Shown: positions 25,929 to 35,281 of the stretch, in pieces
Layout: each line of letters starts with the position of its first letter
How positions within the stretch are numbered: position 1 is the first letter of the stretch
Assembly: GCA_047974765.1 (NCBI GenBank)
Contig: JBKECP010000013.1
Span: 124,001-188,000 of the forward strand
Reading direction: 5' to 3'
DNA length: 64,000 bases
From: JBKECP01 sp047974765
Lineage (GTDB): Bacteria > Pseudomonadota > Gammaproteobacteria > Pseudomonadales > Halieaceae
Translations under genes and position numbers: made by a program
Notes under the pieces: model-generated
Told to the model about the DNA's origin: nothing
Database searches by the model: none
The model's input: only the letters and a program-made list of their open reading frames with translations

Positions 25929-26573
25929 CTAGCGGGTCCCGTAGACCACCATGGTTTTACCCGAGACGGAGACCAGTCCGTCCTCTTCCAGTGATTTCAG
26001 CACTCGCCCGGCCATTTCGCGGGAGCAGCCCACAATTTTACCCAGCTCCTGGCGGGTGACCTTGATCTGCATGCCGTCGGGGTGGGTCATTGCATCGGGT
26101 TGTTTGCACAGATCCAGCAGTGTATGTGCGACCCGGCCCGATACATCAACAAAGGCAAGATCCTTGAGTTTGCGGGTGGTCTGGCGCAGGCGGACCGACA
26201 TCTGCCGGGCGATGGCAAACAGGATATCCGGTATCTGACTGCGAATCTGATTGAAACGCTCATAGCTGATGGAGGCAACCTCGCACTGTGTTTTGGCAAT
26301 AACCATGGCGCTGCGCACCTCGTCACCTTCACCAAACAGGCCCATTTCGCCGAAAAAATCGGCGGTATTGAGATAGCTGACCACCATCAGGTGGTCGGGG
26401 TTGTCTTCATCCTGAACCTGAATGGAGACAGAGCCATCCAGAATCAGGTACAAAGTGTCACTGGCAGCACCTTCTTCCAGAATAACACTCTTGGGTTTGT
26501 AATCATGTCGTTGGCAATGAAGGAGAAAATTCTCTACGTTGGGGATGGCATTCACAATTTGTGGCTTCAGCAC
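25929..26573 (-). CDS. Crp/Vfr-family cyclic-AMP receptor regulator
   Basis: A 214-residue DNA-binding regulator very like Vfr of pseudomonads. The cNMP-binding domain has ILDGSVSIQV, FFGEMGLFGEGDEVRSA with the cAMP-contacting Glu, Arg and Ser, and a long C-helix; the DNA-binding domain has VTRQELGKIVGCSREMAGRV followed by LKSLEEDGLVSVSGKTMVV. No ATG fits: the likely start is GTG at 26573, nine bases after AGGAG (complement of 26583-26587). Upstream in-frame codons run antisense through the OsmC gene and were discarded. It is adjacent to trpGDC, as in Pseudomonas. Confidence 0.93.
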   Translation of the reverse strand: MLKPQIVNAIPNVENFLLHCQRHDYKPKSVILEEGAASDTLYLILDGSVSIQVQDEDNPDHLMVVSYLNTADFFGEMGLFGEGDEVRSAMVIAKTQCEVASISYERFNQIRSQIPDILFAIARQMSVRLRQTTRKLKDLAFVDVSGRVAHTLLDLCKQPDAMTHPDGMQIKVTRQELGKIVGCSREMAGRVLKSLEEDGLVSVSGKTMVVYGTR

Positions 26574-26700
26574 TTGACATTTCTCCTTGTGCGCGAGGTT
26601 TGCTGGGCAGGGCAATCTTACCCCGGTCGGCGCAAAGTAAAAAGCCCTTTGCTGTGTTAAGCTCCGCTCCCATTCAAGCCCGTGTAGAAGGAGAAAGGGC

Positions 26701-27129
26701 ATGCAGGCAACAGTAAAGTGGACTGATGGTCTGATGTTTCTGGGGGAGTCCGGCAGCGGCCACACGGTGGTGATGGATGCCCCGGAGTCGCTGGGTGGCC
26801 GGGATATGGGGCTGCGTCCGATGGAACTGTTATTGCTGGGTGTCGGTGGTTGTTCTTCCTTTGATGTGATCAACATGCTCAAGAAGGCCCGCCAGAAAGT
26901 AGTGGATTGCCGTGTTGAACTCAGTGCCGAGCGCGCAGATGCGGTGCCGGCGGTGTTCACCGCCATCAAGCTCCACTTCGTGGTGACGGGCATTGACCTG
27001 AAGGAATCACAGGTCAAGCGGGCGGTTGAGCTGTCGGCGGAAAAGTACTGCTCCGCTTCCATTATGCTGGCCAGTGCCAGTGTCGATATCAGTCATGATT
27101 ATGAAATTGTGGCGTTTGTGCCTGAATAG
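26701..27129 (+). CDS. OsmC/Ohr-family thiol protein (YhfA-like)
   Basis: A 142-residue cytoplasmic protein of the OsmC fold, dimeric peroxide-handling or sulfur-related. The paired cysteines are in VGGCSSFDVINML and EKYCSASIML, with MELLLLGVG before the first; this spacing is closer to the YhfA branch than to classical Ohr. A strong AAGGAGAAAGGG ribosome binding site precedes the ATG. It is divergent from crp/vfr, a common arrangement in pseudomonads. The substrate is unknown. Confidence 0.9.
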   Translation: MQATVKWTDGLMFLGESGSGHTVVMDAPESLGGRDMGLRPMELLLLGVGGCSSFDVINMLKKARQKVVDCRVELSAERADAVPAVFTAIKLHFVVTGIDLKESQVKRAVELSAEKYCSASIMLASASVDISHDYEIVAFVPE

Positions 27130-27190
27130 GGAATGCCAGGCAGGTTTCTCTCGTGCCCGCACTCCTCGGCATATATACAGCACCGTATGC

Positions 27191-27213
27191 GTTCCCACGC
27201 GGAGCGTGGGAGC
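27191..27213. repeat. REP-like GTTCCCACGC palindrome
   Basis: TCCCACGC (27193-27200) pairs with GCGTGGGA (27204-27211) around a three-base loop. Palindromes of this type (GTTCCCACGCnnnGCGTGGGAAC) are widely dispersed in gammaproteobacterial genomes. It sits between the convergent OsmC and coq7 genes and may act as a bidirectional mRNA 3' end. Confidence 0.7.
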
Positions 27214-27235
27214 AAGGAAGGCTGTAAATACGGCT

Positions 27236-27886
27236 TCAAAACCAGTAACTGCTTTCGGTCATCAATTTTGACAGGCAGCTCATGGTTTCTTTCACGGGCT
27301 GGGGGAAATCAACACCCCCTGCTGCCAGGGCATTGTGGCCGTGGCGTTCTTCGTCTGTAAGCATCTGCTGTAGAATCAGCCGCGATTTGCGATCGTCTTC
27401 TGGCAGGGATTTAAGATGAGCCCGCAAATGCTGGCAGACGCGCTCTTCGGTGGCGGCGACAAAACCTAGACTCCACTTGTCGCCGATGGCGCCAGCGGCG
27501 GCTCCGAGCATAAAGGAAAAACCGTACCAGGCCGGATTAAGTCGGCTGGGGCGGCTGTCCAGTTCATCCAGACGCTGAGCGCACCAGCTCAGATGGTCGG
27601 CTTCCTCCTGGGCGGCGGCACGCATTTCTTCGCGCACATCGGGCAGGCGGGCGGTCAGTGACTGGCCTTGATAGAGCGCCTGGGCACAGACTTCGCCAGT
27701 GTGATTTACACGCATCAATCCGCTGATATGGCGGCGTTCGTGCTCATTGAGTGCCGTGTCTTTGTGGCCCTCAGCCGGAGATGGGCGTGCGGGGGGCTGT
27801 GCCTGTTGTGACAGCGAGCGCAGTACGGTGTCTGCTTCACTGAGAATACGATCGAGCAAAGACAGTTTGCGTTGTGAGTCAGACAT
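27236..27886 (-). CDS. coq7: 2-polyprenyl-3-methyl-6-methoxy-1,4-benzoquinone hydroxylase
   Basis: Di-iron monooxygenase of ubiquinone synthesis (UbiF-equivalent). The 216-residue ferritin-like helix bundle has the iron ligands in MRVNHTGEVCAQALYQGQ, EEADHLSWCAQRL, ATEERVCQHL and TDEERHGHNAL. ATG at 27886 follows GGAGG closely; an in-frame ATG at 27961 lies inside purD and is rejected. It is the last gene of the leftward dsbD-to-coq7 run, 13 bases after purD. Confidence 0.96.
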   Translation of the reverse strand: MSDSQRKLSLLDRILSEADTVLRSLSQQAQPPARPSPAEGHKDTALNEHERRHISGLMRVNHTGEVCAQALYQGQSLTARLPDVREEMRAAAQEEADHLSWCAQRLDELDSRPSRLNPAWYGFSFMLGAAAGAIGDKWSLGFVAATEERVCQHLRAHLKSLPEDDRKSRLILQQMLTDEERHGHNALAAGGVDFPQPVKETMSCLSKLMTESSYWF

Positions 27887-27899
27887 GCAACTTCCTCCG

Positions 27900-29219
27900 T
27901 CAGGCACTGGTATCGGTGTTTGTACCGATATCCTGCTGGCGGGCAATGGCGCGCCAGCCAATATCGTTGCGGCGGGTAATGCCGGGCCAGTTTATTTTGT
28001 CCGCTGCTTCATAGCATGTGCTTTGGGCCTGGCTGATATCCTCGCCGAGGGCAGTTACGCAGAGTACGCGACCGCCACTGGTGAGAACATCCTCACCCCT
28101 GAGGCTGGTGCCAGCATGGAAAATTTTAACGGTGTCAGGGAAAGTGCTGCTCAGGCCTGTAATCAATTCACCCTTGTCATAGCTGCCGGGATAACCGCCG
28201 GCGGCCAGCACTACACCAATGGCGTCACGCTCGTCCCAGCTGGCCTGCGCTTTGTCAAGTTCGCCCGCCAGAGCCCGCTGGCACAGCTCGACCAGATTTG
28301 ACTGCAAACGCAACATGATGGGTTGAGTTTCCGGATCGCCAAAGCGGCAGTTGTATTCGATCACCTTTGGCTGGCCGCTGTCGTCAATCATCAGGCCAGC
28401 ATAGAGAAAACCGGTGTAGGCATTGCCCTCAGCGGCCATGCCGTGCACTGTCGGCAGAATGATGTCGTCCATGATGCGCTGGTAGACAGCCGGGTTGGTA
28501 TCTACCACCGGTGCCGGTGAATAAGCACCCATACCGCCGGTGTTGGGACCGGTGTCGCCCTCGCCAATGCGCTTGTGGTCCTGACTGGTAGCCATTGGCA
28601 GTACATGCTCACCGTCGACCATTGCGATAAAACTGGCTTCTTCACCACTCAAAAATTCTTCAATCACAACGCGGCAACCGGCATCGCCAAAGGCGTTGCC
28701 TGAGAGCATGTCGCGGACGGCTGCTTCGGCTTCAGCGAGAGTCTGAGCCACAATGACGCCCTTGCCGGCGGCCAGCCCGTCAGCTTTGATGACGATGGGT
28801 GCGCCCTGCTGACGCAGATAGGCAAGCGCTGGTTCCAGCTCGGTGAAATTGGCGTAGGCGGCGGTGGGAATCTGGTGACGGGCCAGAAAATCCTTGGTAA
28901 AAGCCTTGGAGCCTTCGAGCTGGGCTGCACCCCGGCAGGGACCAAAGCAGGCCAGCTGGCGTTCGCTGAAGTAATCGACAATACCCTCGACCAGTGGCGC
29001 CTCCGGACCAACGATAGTCAGGCAGACATTATTGGCAGCGGCAAAATCTGCCAGGGCGGTGAAGTCCATTGCGTCAATAGCCACATTCACAAGACCCGGC
29101 TCACGGGCGGTGCCGGCATTGCCCGGGGCTACATAAACCGTCTCTATACCTGCGGCCTGTATGGCCTTCCAGGCCAGTGCGTGCTCGCGGCCACCACTGC
29201 CGATTACCAGTACATTCAT
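27900..29219 (-). CDS. purD: phosphoribosylamine-glycine ligase (GAR synthetase)
   Basis: ATP-grasp enzyme for the second step of purine synthesis. The 439 residues start MNVLVIGSGGREHALAWKA and show GPEAPLVEGIVDYF, the ATP-grasp loop KADGLAAGKGVIVA, HKRIGEGDTGPNTGGMGAYS and YNCRFGDPETQ. It lies 83 bases after purH in the usual purH-purD order. Confidence 0.98.
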   Translation of the reverse strand: MNVLVIGSGGREHALAWKAIQAAGIETVYVAPGNAGTAREPGLVNVAIDAMDFTALADFAAANNVCLTIVGPEAPLVEGIVDYFSERQLACFGPCRGAAQLEGSKAFTKDFLARHQIPTAAYANFTELEPALAYLRQQGAPIVIKADGLAAGKGVIVAQTLAEAEAAVRDMLSGNAFGDAGCRVVIEEFLSGEEASFIAMVDGEHVLPMATSQDHKRIGEGDTGPNTGGMGAYSPAPVVDTNPAVYQRIMDDIILPTVHGMAAEGNAYTGFLYAGLMIDDSGQPKVIEYNCRFGDPETQPIMLRLQSNLVELCQRALAGELDKAQASWDERDAIGVVLAAGGYPGSYDKGELITGLSSTFPDTVKIFHAGTSLRGEDVLTSGGRVLCVTALGEDISQAQSTCYEAADKINWPGITRRNDIGWRAIARQQDIGTNTDTSA

Positions 29220-29302
29220 AGTGATTCTGCTTCCTGAATTGGATTATTACCGGGTTAGACCTGATTTGAGGTGTGTGTTGACCTCCTGCTTCAGAGGGCG
29301 TT

Positions 29303-30889
29303 CTAGTGTCGAAAATGCCGCATAGCCGTAAATACCATCGCCATACCGTGTTCGTCAGCCGCCGCAATCACTTCCTCATCGCGGATCGAGCCGCCGGGCT
29401 GGATAACGGCGGCAATGCCGCGCTCACCGGCACTGTCGATACCATCGCGGAAGGGGAAGAAGGCATCAGAGGCCATTACTGATCCTTTTACTGCCAGCCC
29501 GGCATGTTCGGCTTTGATGGCGGCGATACGGGCCGAGTTGACCCGACTCATCTGACCGGCGCCCACCCCTATGGTCTGGCCCTGGTTGGCGTAGACGATG
29601 GCATTGGACTTGACGAACTTGGCCACTTTCCAGGCGAACAGCAAGTCTTGTAATTGCTGCTCACCGGGCTGAATTTTAGTGACTACCTGCAGGTCGTCAG
29701 TGCTGACCATGCCAAGGTCGCGGTCCTGTACCAGCAGGCCACCATTGACCCGCTTGTAGTCAAGGGCTGAGCTGAAGGCGGGCAGGTTTTGGTCCCATTG
29801 GCCACAGGCCAGCAGGCGTATATTTTTTTTTGCGCCAACCACCTCGATTGCCTGTGGTGTGACACTGGGGGCAATGATCACCTCCACAAACTGGCGCTCG
29901 ACGATGGCGCTGGCGGTGGCAGCATCCAGTTCGCGGTTGAAGGCGATGATGCCGCCAAAGGCAGATTCGGGGTCGGTGGCAAAGGCAAGCTCGTAGGCTT
30001 TGAGAATATCTTCGGCCACGGCCACGCCACAGGGGTTGGCGTGCTTGACAATGACACAGGCGGCAGCGTCAAAATTTTTCACGCACTCCAGGGCTGCATC
30101 AGTGTCGGCCACATTGTTGTAGGACAGCTCCTTGCCCTGCAACTGCCTGGCGGTGGCAATACCGGCTTCAGCCGGTTTGGCTTCTATATAGAAGGCGGCC
30201 TTCTGGTGGGGGTTCTCGCCGTAGCGCATCTCCTGCACCTTGTGGAATTGGCTGTTGAAAGTGCGTGGAAAGTCTGCCGAACCACCGGGTACCTGGCGGC
30301 CAAAATAGTTGGCAATGGCACTGTCGTAGGCGGCGGTGTGCTCGTAAGCCTTGATAGCCAGATTAAAGCGGGTGGCCAGACAGGTGCTGCCATTATTGGC
30401 CGTCATCTCCTCAAGAATACTGCTGTAATCGCTGGCATTGACCACGATATTGACAAAGCGGTGATTCTTGGCCGCTGCCCGCACCATAGTCGGGCCGCCG
30501 ATATCAATATTTTCGATGGCGTCCTCGCGCGTGCAGTCGGGCCTGGCCACGGTGGCCTCAAAGGGATAGAGATTGACCACCACCATGTCGATACCGTCGA
30601 TACCGTGCTCGGCCATTACCGCATCGTCCTGATCGCGGCGGGCAAGGATGCCACCGTGAATTTTGGGGTGCAGGGTTTTGACGCGGCCGTCCATCATCTC
30701 TGGAAAGCCGGTGTAATCGGCCACCTCGGTGACATCCAGTCCCTGTTCCTTGAGCAGGCGGTAGGTGCCGCCGGTGGAGAGCAGGGCCACGCCCATGGCG
30801 CTGAGTGCAGTGGCGAATTCGGCAATACCGTTTTTATCCGACACACTGATCAGGGCGCGGCGAACGGGAACAAGGTTGTTGTCAGTCAT
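29303..30889 (-). CDS. purH: bifunctional AICAR transformylase/IMP cyclohydrolase
   Basis: Catalyses the last two steps to IMP. In 528 residues, the N-terminal IMP cyclohydrolase domain has RRALISVSDKNGIAEFA, STGGTYRLL and MMDGRVKTLHPKIHGGILAR. The C-terminal transformylase domain has the catalytic Lys-His in VIVKHANPCGVA, SAFGGIIAFNRE, and ends ASDAFFPFRDGIDSAGERG then IQPGGSIRDEEVI. Standard length. It follows fis. Confidence 0.98.
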   Translation of the reverse strand: MTDNNLVPVRRALISVSDKNGIAEFATALSAMGVALLSTGGTYRLLKEQGLDVTEVADYTGFPEMMDGRVKTLHPKIHGGILARRDQDDAVMAEHGIDGIDMVVVNLYPFEATVARPDCTREDAIENIDIGGPTMVRAAAKNHRFVNIVVNASDYSSILEEMTANNGSTCLATRFNLAIKAYEHTAAYDSAIANYFGRQVPGGSADFPRTFNSQFHKVQEMRYGENPHQKAAFYIEAKPAEAGIATARQLQGKELSYNNVADTDAALECVKNFDAAACVIVKHANPCGVAVAEDILKAYELAFATDPESAFGGIIAFNRELDAATASAIVERQFVEVIIAPSVTPQAIEVVGAKKNIRLLACGQWDQNLPAFSSALDYKRVNGGLLVQDRDLGMVSTDDLQVVTKIQPGEQQLQDLLFAWKVAKFVKSNAIVYANQGQTIGVGAGQMSRVNSARIAAIKAEHAGLAVKGSVMASDAFFPFRDGIDSAGERGIAAVIQPGGSIRDEEVIAAADEHGMAMVFTAMRHFRH

Positions 30890-30955
30890 GGTGTTGGCTT
30901 ATCCGTGGGTTGGGCCTGTGGCATTGGGCTTATGGGTTTGTTTGGGCTGTGAGTA

Positions 30956-31264
30956 TCAGCTGTCCAGCAGTTTGTACTGCTTGAGTTTCTTGCGCAGGGT
31001 GCCGCGATTGAGGCCAAGCATGGCAGAGGCGCGAGTCTGGTTGTTGTTGGTGTAGGCCATGATCTCCCGTAACAGAGGAGCTTCCACCTCTGCCAGTACC
31101 AGTGGGTAGAAGTCGGCGCCATCCTGACCATCGAGAGTTTCCAGATAGCTGCGTACGGCGCTTGTCACAGCCTTGCACAGATGGCTGCCCTCATCGTTAC
31201 AATGTTCAGACTCTTCGCTGATTTCGTTGGTGCTGTTATAAATATCAGATATTGATCGGGTCAT
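30956..31264 (-). CDS. fis: nucleoid DNA-bending protein Fis
   Basis: About 102 residues, near the size of E. coli Fis. The C-terminal helix-turn-helix is NQTRASAMLGLNRGTLRKKL and the central part has VLAEVEAPLLREIMAYT. The start at 31264 overlaps the dusB stop (ATGA at 31261-31264) with a purine-rich AAGGATGGG upstream; another ATG at 31273 has no room for a ribosome binding site. The dusB-fis operon is conserved in gammaproteobacteria. Fis would act globally on rRNA and growth-phase promoters. Confidence 0.96.
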   Translation of the reverse strand: MTRSISDIYNSTNEISEESEHCNDEGSHLCKAVTSAVRSYLETLDGQDGADFYPLVLAEVEAPLLREIMAYTNNNQTRASAMLGLNRGTLRKKLKQYKLLDS

Positions 31265-32298
31265 GCTGCCCATCCTTTGGCATCACCTTTGGTGGTGCTT
31301 GCCATTATATTTGTCATCGCTGTTGTTGGATTCAGCTCGCCAAAGAGTTTGGCGAGGAATAGATATTGTGCATTCATTGTCGTCAGGGTGTTAAATGCCC
31401 GCCGTTGTGAAAGCAGGGATGGATATTGCTGCAGGTACCAGCCAATATGCTTGCGCGCAATGCGCACACCCATGAACTCACCGTAGAATTGATGCAGTGC
31501 CCGCAGGTGACGGCAAATTACCTGGTATTGCTGTTGTAAGTCGGGTGGGGGCAAGTGTTCACCCCGCTCCAGCCAGGCGGCAATCTGTCCGCAGAGCCAG
31601 GGTTTGCCCTGGGCCGCCCGTCCGACCATAACACCAGCGGCACCCGTGTGAGCGATAACAGCGGCAGCTTTGTTGGGAGAGTCGATGTCGCCATTGGCGA
31701 AAACGGGGATATCCACCGCCGCTACAATGTTGGCGATAGTGTCGTATTCCGCCTCGCCTTTAAAAGCGCAGGCGCGGGTGCGGCCATGTACTGCCAGTGC
31801 AGCAATACCGGTATCTTCAGCGATACGTGCGATGCTGACTCCGTTGCGCTGCGCAGGTGAGCTGCCGCTACGAATCTTCAGTGTAACGGGGGTGTCAACA
31901 GCTGCCACAACCGCACTGAGAATATCGCGTACCAGCACCTCGTTGGCCAGTAGCGCAGATCCCGCCGCCTTGCGGCAGACTTTTTTGGCCGGGCAACCCA
32001 TGTTGATATCGATGATCTGCGCACCCTGTATCACGTTGAAGCGGGCGGCGGCGGCCATTTCGGCGGGATCGCTACCGGCAATCTGGACCGAGCGGGGTTC
32101 TGTTTCATCCTGGTGCTGACTGCGCCAGCGGGTTTTGCGGGAGTGTTGCAAGCGGGGGTTGCTGCTGAGCATTTCAGACACCGCCAAGCCTGCACCCTGT
32201 TGCACGCACAAGCGGCGAAAGGGCAGGTCGGTAATGCCGGCCATGGGCGCCAGCGCCACGCAGTTCGGCAGCGTGTAGGGTCCGATGTGCAGATTCAC
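31261..32298 (-). CDS. dusB: tRNA-dihydrouridine synthase B
   Basis: FMN enzyme reducing uridines in the tRNA D-loop. The 345 residues have LAPMAGITDLPFRRLC, the catalytic cysteine in NMGCPAKKVCRKAAGSALL, TLKIRSGS, AVHGRTR, FANGDID and MVGRAAQGKPW. The start follows a 110-base gap after prmA that contains a candidate -10 on the minus strand (TATCAT near 32332-32340), so dusB-fis may have its own promoter. Confidence 0.96.
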   Translation of the reverse strand: MNLHIGPYTLPNCVALAPMAGITDLPFRRLCVQQGAGLAVSEMLSSNPRLQHSRKTRWRSQHQDETEPRSVQIAGSDPAEMAAAARFNVIQGAQIIDINMGCPAKKVCRKAAGSALLANEVLVRDILSAVVAAVDTPVTLKIRSGSSPAQRNGVSIARIAEDTGIAALAVHGRTRACAFKGEAEYDTIANIVAAVDIPVFANGDIDSPNKAAAVIAHTGAAGVMVGRAAQGKPWLCGQIAAWLERGEHLPPPDLQQQYQVICRHLRALHQFYGEFMGVRIARKHIGWYLQQYPSLLSQRRAFNTLTTMNAQYLFLAKLFGELNPTTAMTNIMASTTKGDAKGWAA

Positions 32299-32408
32299 AA
32301 TGCGTTTTGAATTGCGTCAAAAAAGGCTGGCTATGATACGCGAGCCCCTGAGAAGGGGGAAGTAAAAGCCGTTAAAAACTGTGTGTTTTGCTTTTGTGTG
32401 ATGCAGGT

Positions 32409-33314
32409 TCAGGTGTGGGGCCGTTGTCCCTGCAGGCAAATCCAGCCATCAAACTCTTCAGCAATACTCAGCAGCAACTGCCCTCGATAGTGGGCGATTA
32501 CCTCGTCAGCCTGAGTGGCCAGCAGGCCTGACAAAATCAGTGTGGCGCCAGGGCGGGCCAGCGCCAGCAGATTGTCGCGTAATTCAAGCAGGGGGCCAGC
32601 GAGGATATTGGCCACAACCAGGTCGGCCCTGCCCAGCCAGGGGATGATTGATGCCGCACCGGGCAGAGTGGTGATCAGTGAGTCAGGTGTAATACCATTG
32701 CGCCTGGCATTATCGGTCGTGGCTGTCAGCGCCTGTGGGTCGTTATCCACGCCCAGCGCTTCACTGGCACCGAGTTTGAGCGCTGCAACAGCCAGAATGC
32801 CGGAGCCACAGCCATAATCCACCACTTTGGCCATATCCAGCTGCCCGTTTTCTGACAGTGCATCAAGGGTACGCAAGCACATAGCGGTAGTGGGGTGGGT
32901 GCCCGTACCGAAAGCCAACCCCGGATCCAGCAGCAGGTTGACGGCATCGGCCTGTGGTGGCTCAAGCCAGCTCGGGCAAACCCACAAACGCTGGCCAAAA
33001 CGCATTGGCTGATAGTGTTTGATCCACTCCCGTTCCCAGTCTTTATCTTCCAGAATTTCGACTCGTGCCTGACAGTCTTTGACCAGCCCGGCGGGAAAGT
33101 GGGCCAGCACGGTCTGCATGTCGCTGTCGGCCTGGTAGAGTCCGCTCAGACGGGTTTGCTGCCACAGCGGTGTTTCGCCAACACCAGGTTCAAGTACGGG
33201 CTGATCGGCATTATCCTGCAAAGTGACGGCCACCGCGCCCGTGGCCAGCATCAGTGCTTCCAGTGCTTCGACGGCCTCGGGGTGGGTGTCCAGGCGCAGT
33301 TGCAGCCAGGTCAT
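32409..33314 (-). CDS. prmA: ribosomal protein L11 methyltransferase
   Basis: SAM-dependent trimethylation of ribosomal protein L11. Starting at the ATG at 33314 (MTWLQLRLDTHPEAVEALE) gives 301 residues, close to the usual size; upstream in-frame codons to 33524 lie antisense-frame within accC and show no homology. Motifs are PGLAFGTGTHPTTAMCL, the SAM-binding DYGCGSGILAVAALKLGA and ANILAGPLLELRD. It follows accC by 22 bases, as in many relatives. Confidence 0.96.
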   Translation of the reverse strand: MTWLQLRLDTHPEAVEALEALMLATGAVAVTLQDNADQPVLEPGVGETPLWQQTRLSGLYQADSDMQTVLAHFPAGLVKDCQARVEILEDKDWEREWIKHYQPMRFGQRLWVCPSWLEPPQADAVNLLLDPGLAFGTGTHPTTAMCLRTLDALSENGQLDMAKVVDYGCGSGILAVAALKLGASEALGVDNDPQALTATTDNARRNGITPDSLITTLPGAASIIPWLGRADLVVANILAGPLLELRDNLLALARPGATLILSGLLATQADEVIAHYRGQLLLSIAEEFDGWICLQGQRPHT

Positions 33315-33336
33315 TGCGATAAAGACAGCTGGAGGA

Positions 33337-34683
33337 TTAATCCTCCAGCTTGCTCTCAAGGTAGTGGATACTGACCCCGCCTTCCATAAAGGCGCGGTCA
33401 ACCACCAGGTTGCGGTGCAGGGGTGTATTGGTGCGAATACCTTCAACCACCAGTTCATCCAGCGCCTGGCGCATGCGGGCCAGTGCCGTTGATCGGTCTT
33501 CGCCAAAGCTGATGACTTTGGCAATCAGTGAATCATAGAAGGGCGGTACGGTGTAGCCATCGTAAAGGTGGGAGTCGACCCTGATACCAAGCCCGCCGGG
33601 GGCGTGAAAGGTATTGACCTTGCCCGGAGAGGGCAAGAATTTATGAGGATCTTCTGCGTTGATGCGGCATTCAAAGGCGTGACCACGGATATTGATATCC
33701 TGCTGGCGATAGCTCAGGGGCTGACCGGCAGCAACGCGTAGTTGTTCCTTGACGATATCAACACCGGTGACCATTTCAGTGACGGGGTGCTCCACCTGAA
33801 CGCGGGTATTCATTTCAATAAAGTAGAAGCCACCGTCTTCATACAAAAACTCAAAGGTACCGGCGCCGCGGTAGCCAATTTCGATGCAGGCCTTGACGCA
33901 GGACTCGGCCACCTGTTGGCGCAGTTCGTCGTCAATGCCGGGAGCGGGTGCCTCTTCCAGCACTTTCTGATGGCGACGCTGTAGTGAGCAGTCACGATCA
34001 CCCAGATGAATAGCGTTGCCCTGACCATCGGCAATAACCTGGATTTCGACATGGCGGGGCTTTTGCAGAAATTTCTCCAGGTAGACCACATCCGAGCCAA
34101 AAGCGGCAGCGGCTTCCGAGCGTGTTACCTGGATGGAACTGAGCAGGGCAGCCTCGTTGTGAACCACGCGCATGCCCCGACCGCCTCCGCCTGCGGCCGC
34201 CTTGACGATGACGGGATAGCCGATATTGCGGGCGATATCGAGGGTGCGTTCGTCGTCGTTGGTAAGTGGGCCGTCAGAGCCTGGTACAGTGGGTACACCA
34301 GCCTTTTTCATGGCGGCAATGGCTGAGACCTTGTCACCCATCAGGCGGATCGTATCGGCACGCGGGCCAATAAAAGTAAAGCCGCTGTTTTCCACTTGTT
34401 CGGCAAAACCGGCATTTTCAGCCAGAAAGCCGTAGCCGGGATGGATGGCGGTGGCGTTGGTGATTTCGGCGGCACTGATCAGTGCCGGAATATTCAGATA
34501 ACTTTCGTTGCTGGGAGCCGGTCCAATACAGACAGACTCGTCGGCCAGCCGGACATGCATTAACTCGCGATCGGCTTTGGAGTGAACCGCCACGGTCTTT
34601 ATATTCAGTTCTTTGCAGGCACGCAGAACGCGCAGTGCGATCTCACCACGGTTTGCGATCAGCACCTTGTCCAAAATGGGCAT
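33337..34683 (-). CDS. accC: biotin carboxylase subunit of acetyl-CoA carboxylase
   Basis: ATP-dependent carboxylation of biotin on AccB, the first half-reaction of fatty-acid synthesis. ATG at 34683 (MPILDKVLIANRGEIALRVL) with an AGAGGA ribosome binding site gives 448 residues. Motifs are HPGYGFLAENAGFAE, the glycine-rich ATP loop KAAAGGGGRGMRVV, FIEMNTRVQVEHPVTE and ECRINAEDP. It is paired with accB, 61 bases upstream. Confidence 0.98.
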   Translation of the reverse strand: MPILDKVLIANRGEIALRVLRACKELNIKTVAVHSKADRELMHVRLADESVCIGPAPSNESYLNIPALISAAEITNATAIHPGYGFLAENAGFAEQVENSGFTFIGPRADTIRLMGDKVSAIAAMKKAGVPTVPGSDGPLTNDDERTLDIARNIGYPVIVKAAAGGGGRGMRVVHNEAALLSSIQVTRSEAAAAFGSDVVYLEKFLQKPRHVEIQVIADGQGNAIHLGDRDCSLQRRHQKVLEEAPAPGIDDELRQQVAESCVKACIEIGYRGAGTFEFLYEDGGFYFIEMNTRVQVEHPVTEMVTGVDIVKEQLRVAAGQPLSYRQQDINIRGHAFECRINAEDPHKFLPSPGKVNTFHAPGGLGIRVDSHLYDGYTVPPFYDSLIAKVISFGEDRSTALARMRQALDELVVEGIRTNTPLHRNLVVDRAFMEGGVSIHYLESKLED

Positions 34684-34744
34684 ATTTTGATCCTCTGTCA
34701 CTGTGCGAGCGCTAACAAGGTTGCCGCTCGTCCCGGATGCAATA

Positions 34745-35221
34745 TCAGATGATGGTGAACAGAGGCTGTTCAAACTCCACCGGCTCGCCGTTTTCTACCA
34801 GAATCTCCCCGATAACGCCGGACTTGTCGGCCTCGATCTGGTTCATCATCTTCATGGCTTCAACAATGCACAGTACATCGCCAGCCTTGACGCTCTGGCC
34901 AGCTTCGGCAAAAGGCGGTGAGGTGGGGGCGGGTGAGCGATAGAAAGTGCCGACCATGGGCGATAACACCAGATGGCCTGCCGGAGCAGCCGCAGGGGCC
35001 GTATTGTCAGTGCTGGGGACCGCAGGTATTGGTGCGCTGCCTGCCGGTGCGGCGGCGGGTGCCGGTGCAGGCATCGGTGCGGCGTAGGCGGGGGCCGCTA
35101 CCATTTGGGGCATGCTGTTACGGCTGATACGAACCGACTCCTCGCCTTCCTTAATTTCTATTTCGTCGATGTTGGACTCTTCCAGCAGCTCGATCAGCTT
35201 TTTGACTTTGCGAATGTCCAT
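34745..35221 (-). CDS. accB: biotin carboxyl carrier protein of acetyl-CoA carboxylase
   Basis: A 158-residue carrier. The N-terminal helix (MDIRKVKKLIELLEESNIDE) is followed by a long Ala/Pro linker (about residues 38-80) and a biotinyl domain with SPMVGTFYRSPAP, the biotin-accepting lysine in VEAMKMMNQIEADKSG, and the thumb-like LVENGEPVEFEQPLF. It is upstream of accC in the usual order. Confidence 0.98.
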   Translation of the reverse strand: MDIRKVKKLIELLEESNIDEIEIKEGEESVRISRNSMPQMVAAPAYAAPMPAPAPAAAPAGSAPIPAVPSTDNTAPAAAPAGHLVLSPMVGTFYRSPAPTSPPFAEAGQSVKAGDVLCIVEAMKMMNQIEADKSGVIGEILVENGEPVEFEQPLFTII

Positions 35222-35281
35222 AGTGGTCTCTCAATCTCTGGTTGTTTCAATCTTATGGCTATGTGTTTGATGTACTTATAC

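Noticed and set aside
26574..27062. N-terminal extension of the Crp/Vfr gene up to 27062
   Set aside because: It runs antisense to the OsmC gene and has no homology; the GTG at 26573 with AGGAG gives a normal length.
29789..30952. A 387-residue plus-strand reading frame antisense to purH
   Set aside because: It mirrors purH codons, lacks a ribosome binding site and shows no family pattern.
33315..33524. Extended N-terminus of prmA
   Set aside because: The extension lies inside accC; MTWLQLRLDT at 33314 is the family start.
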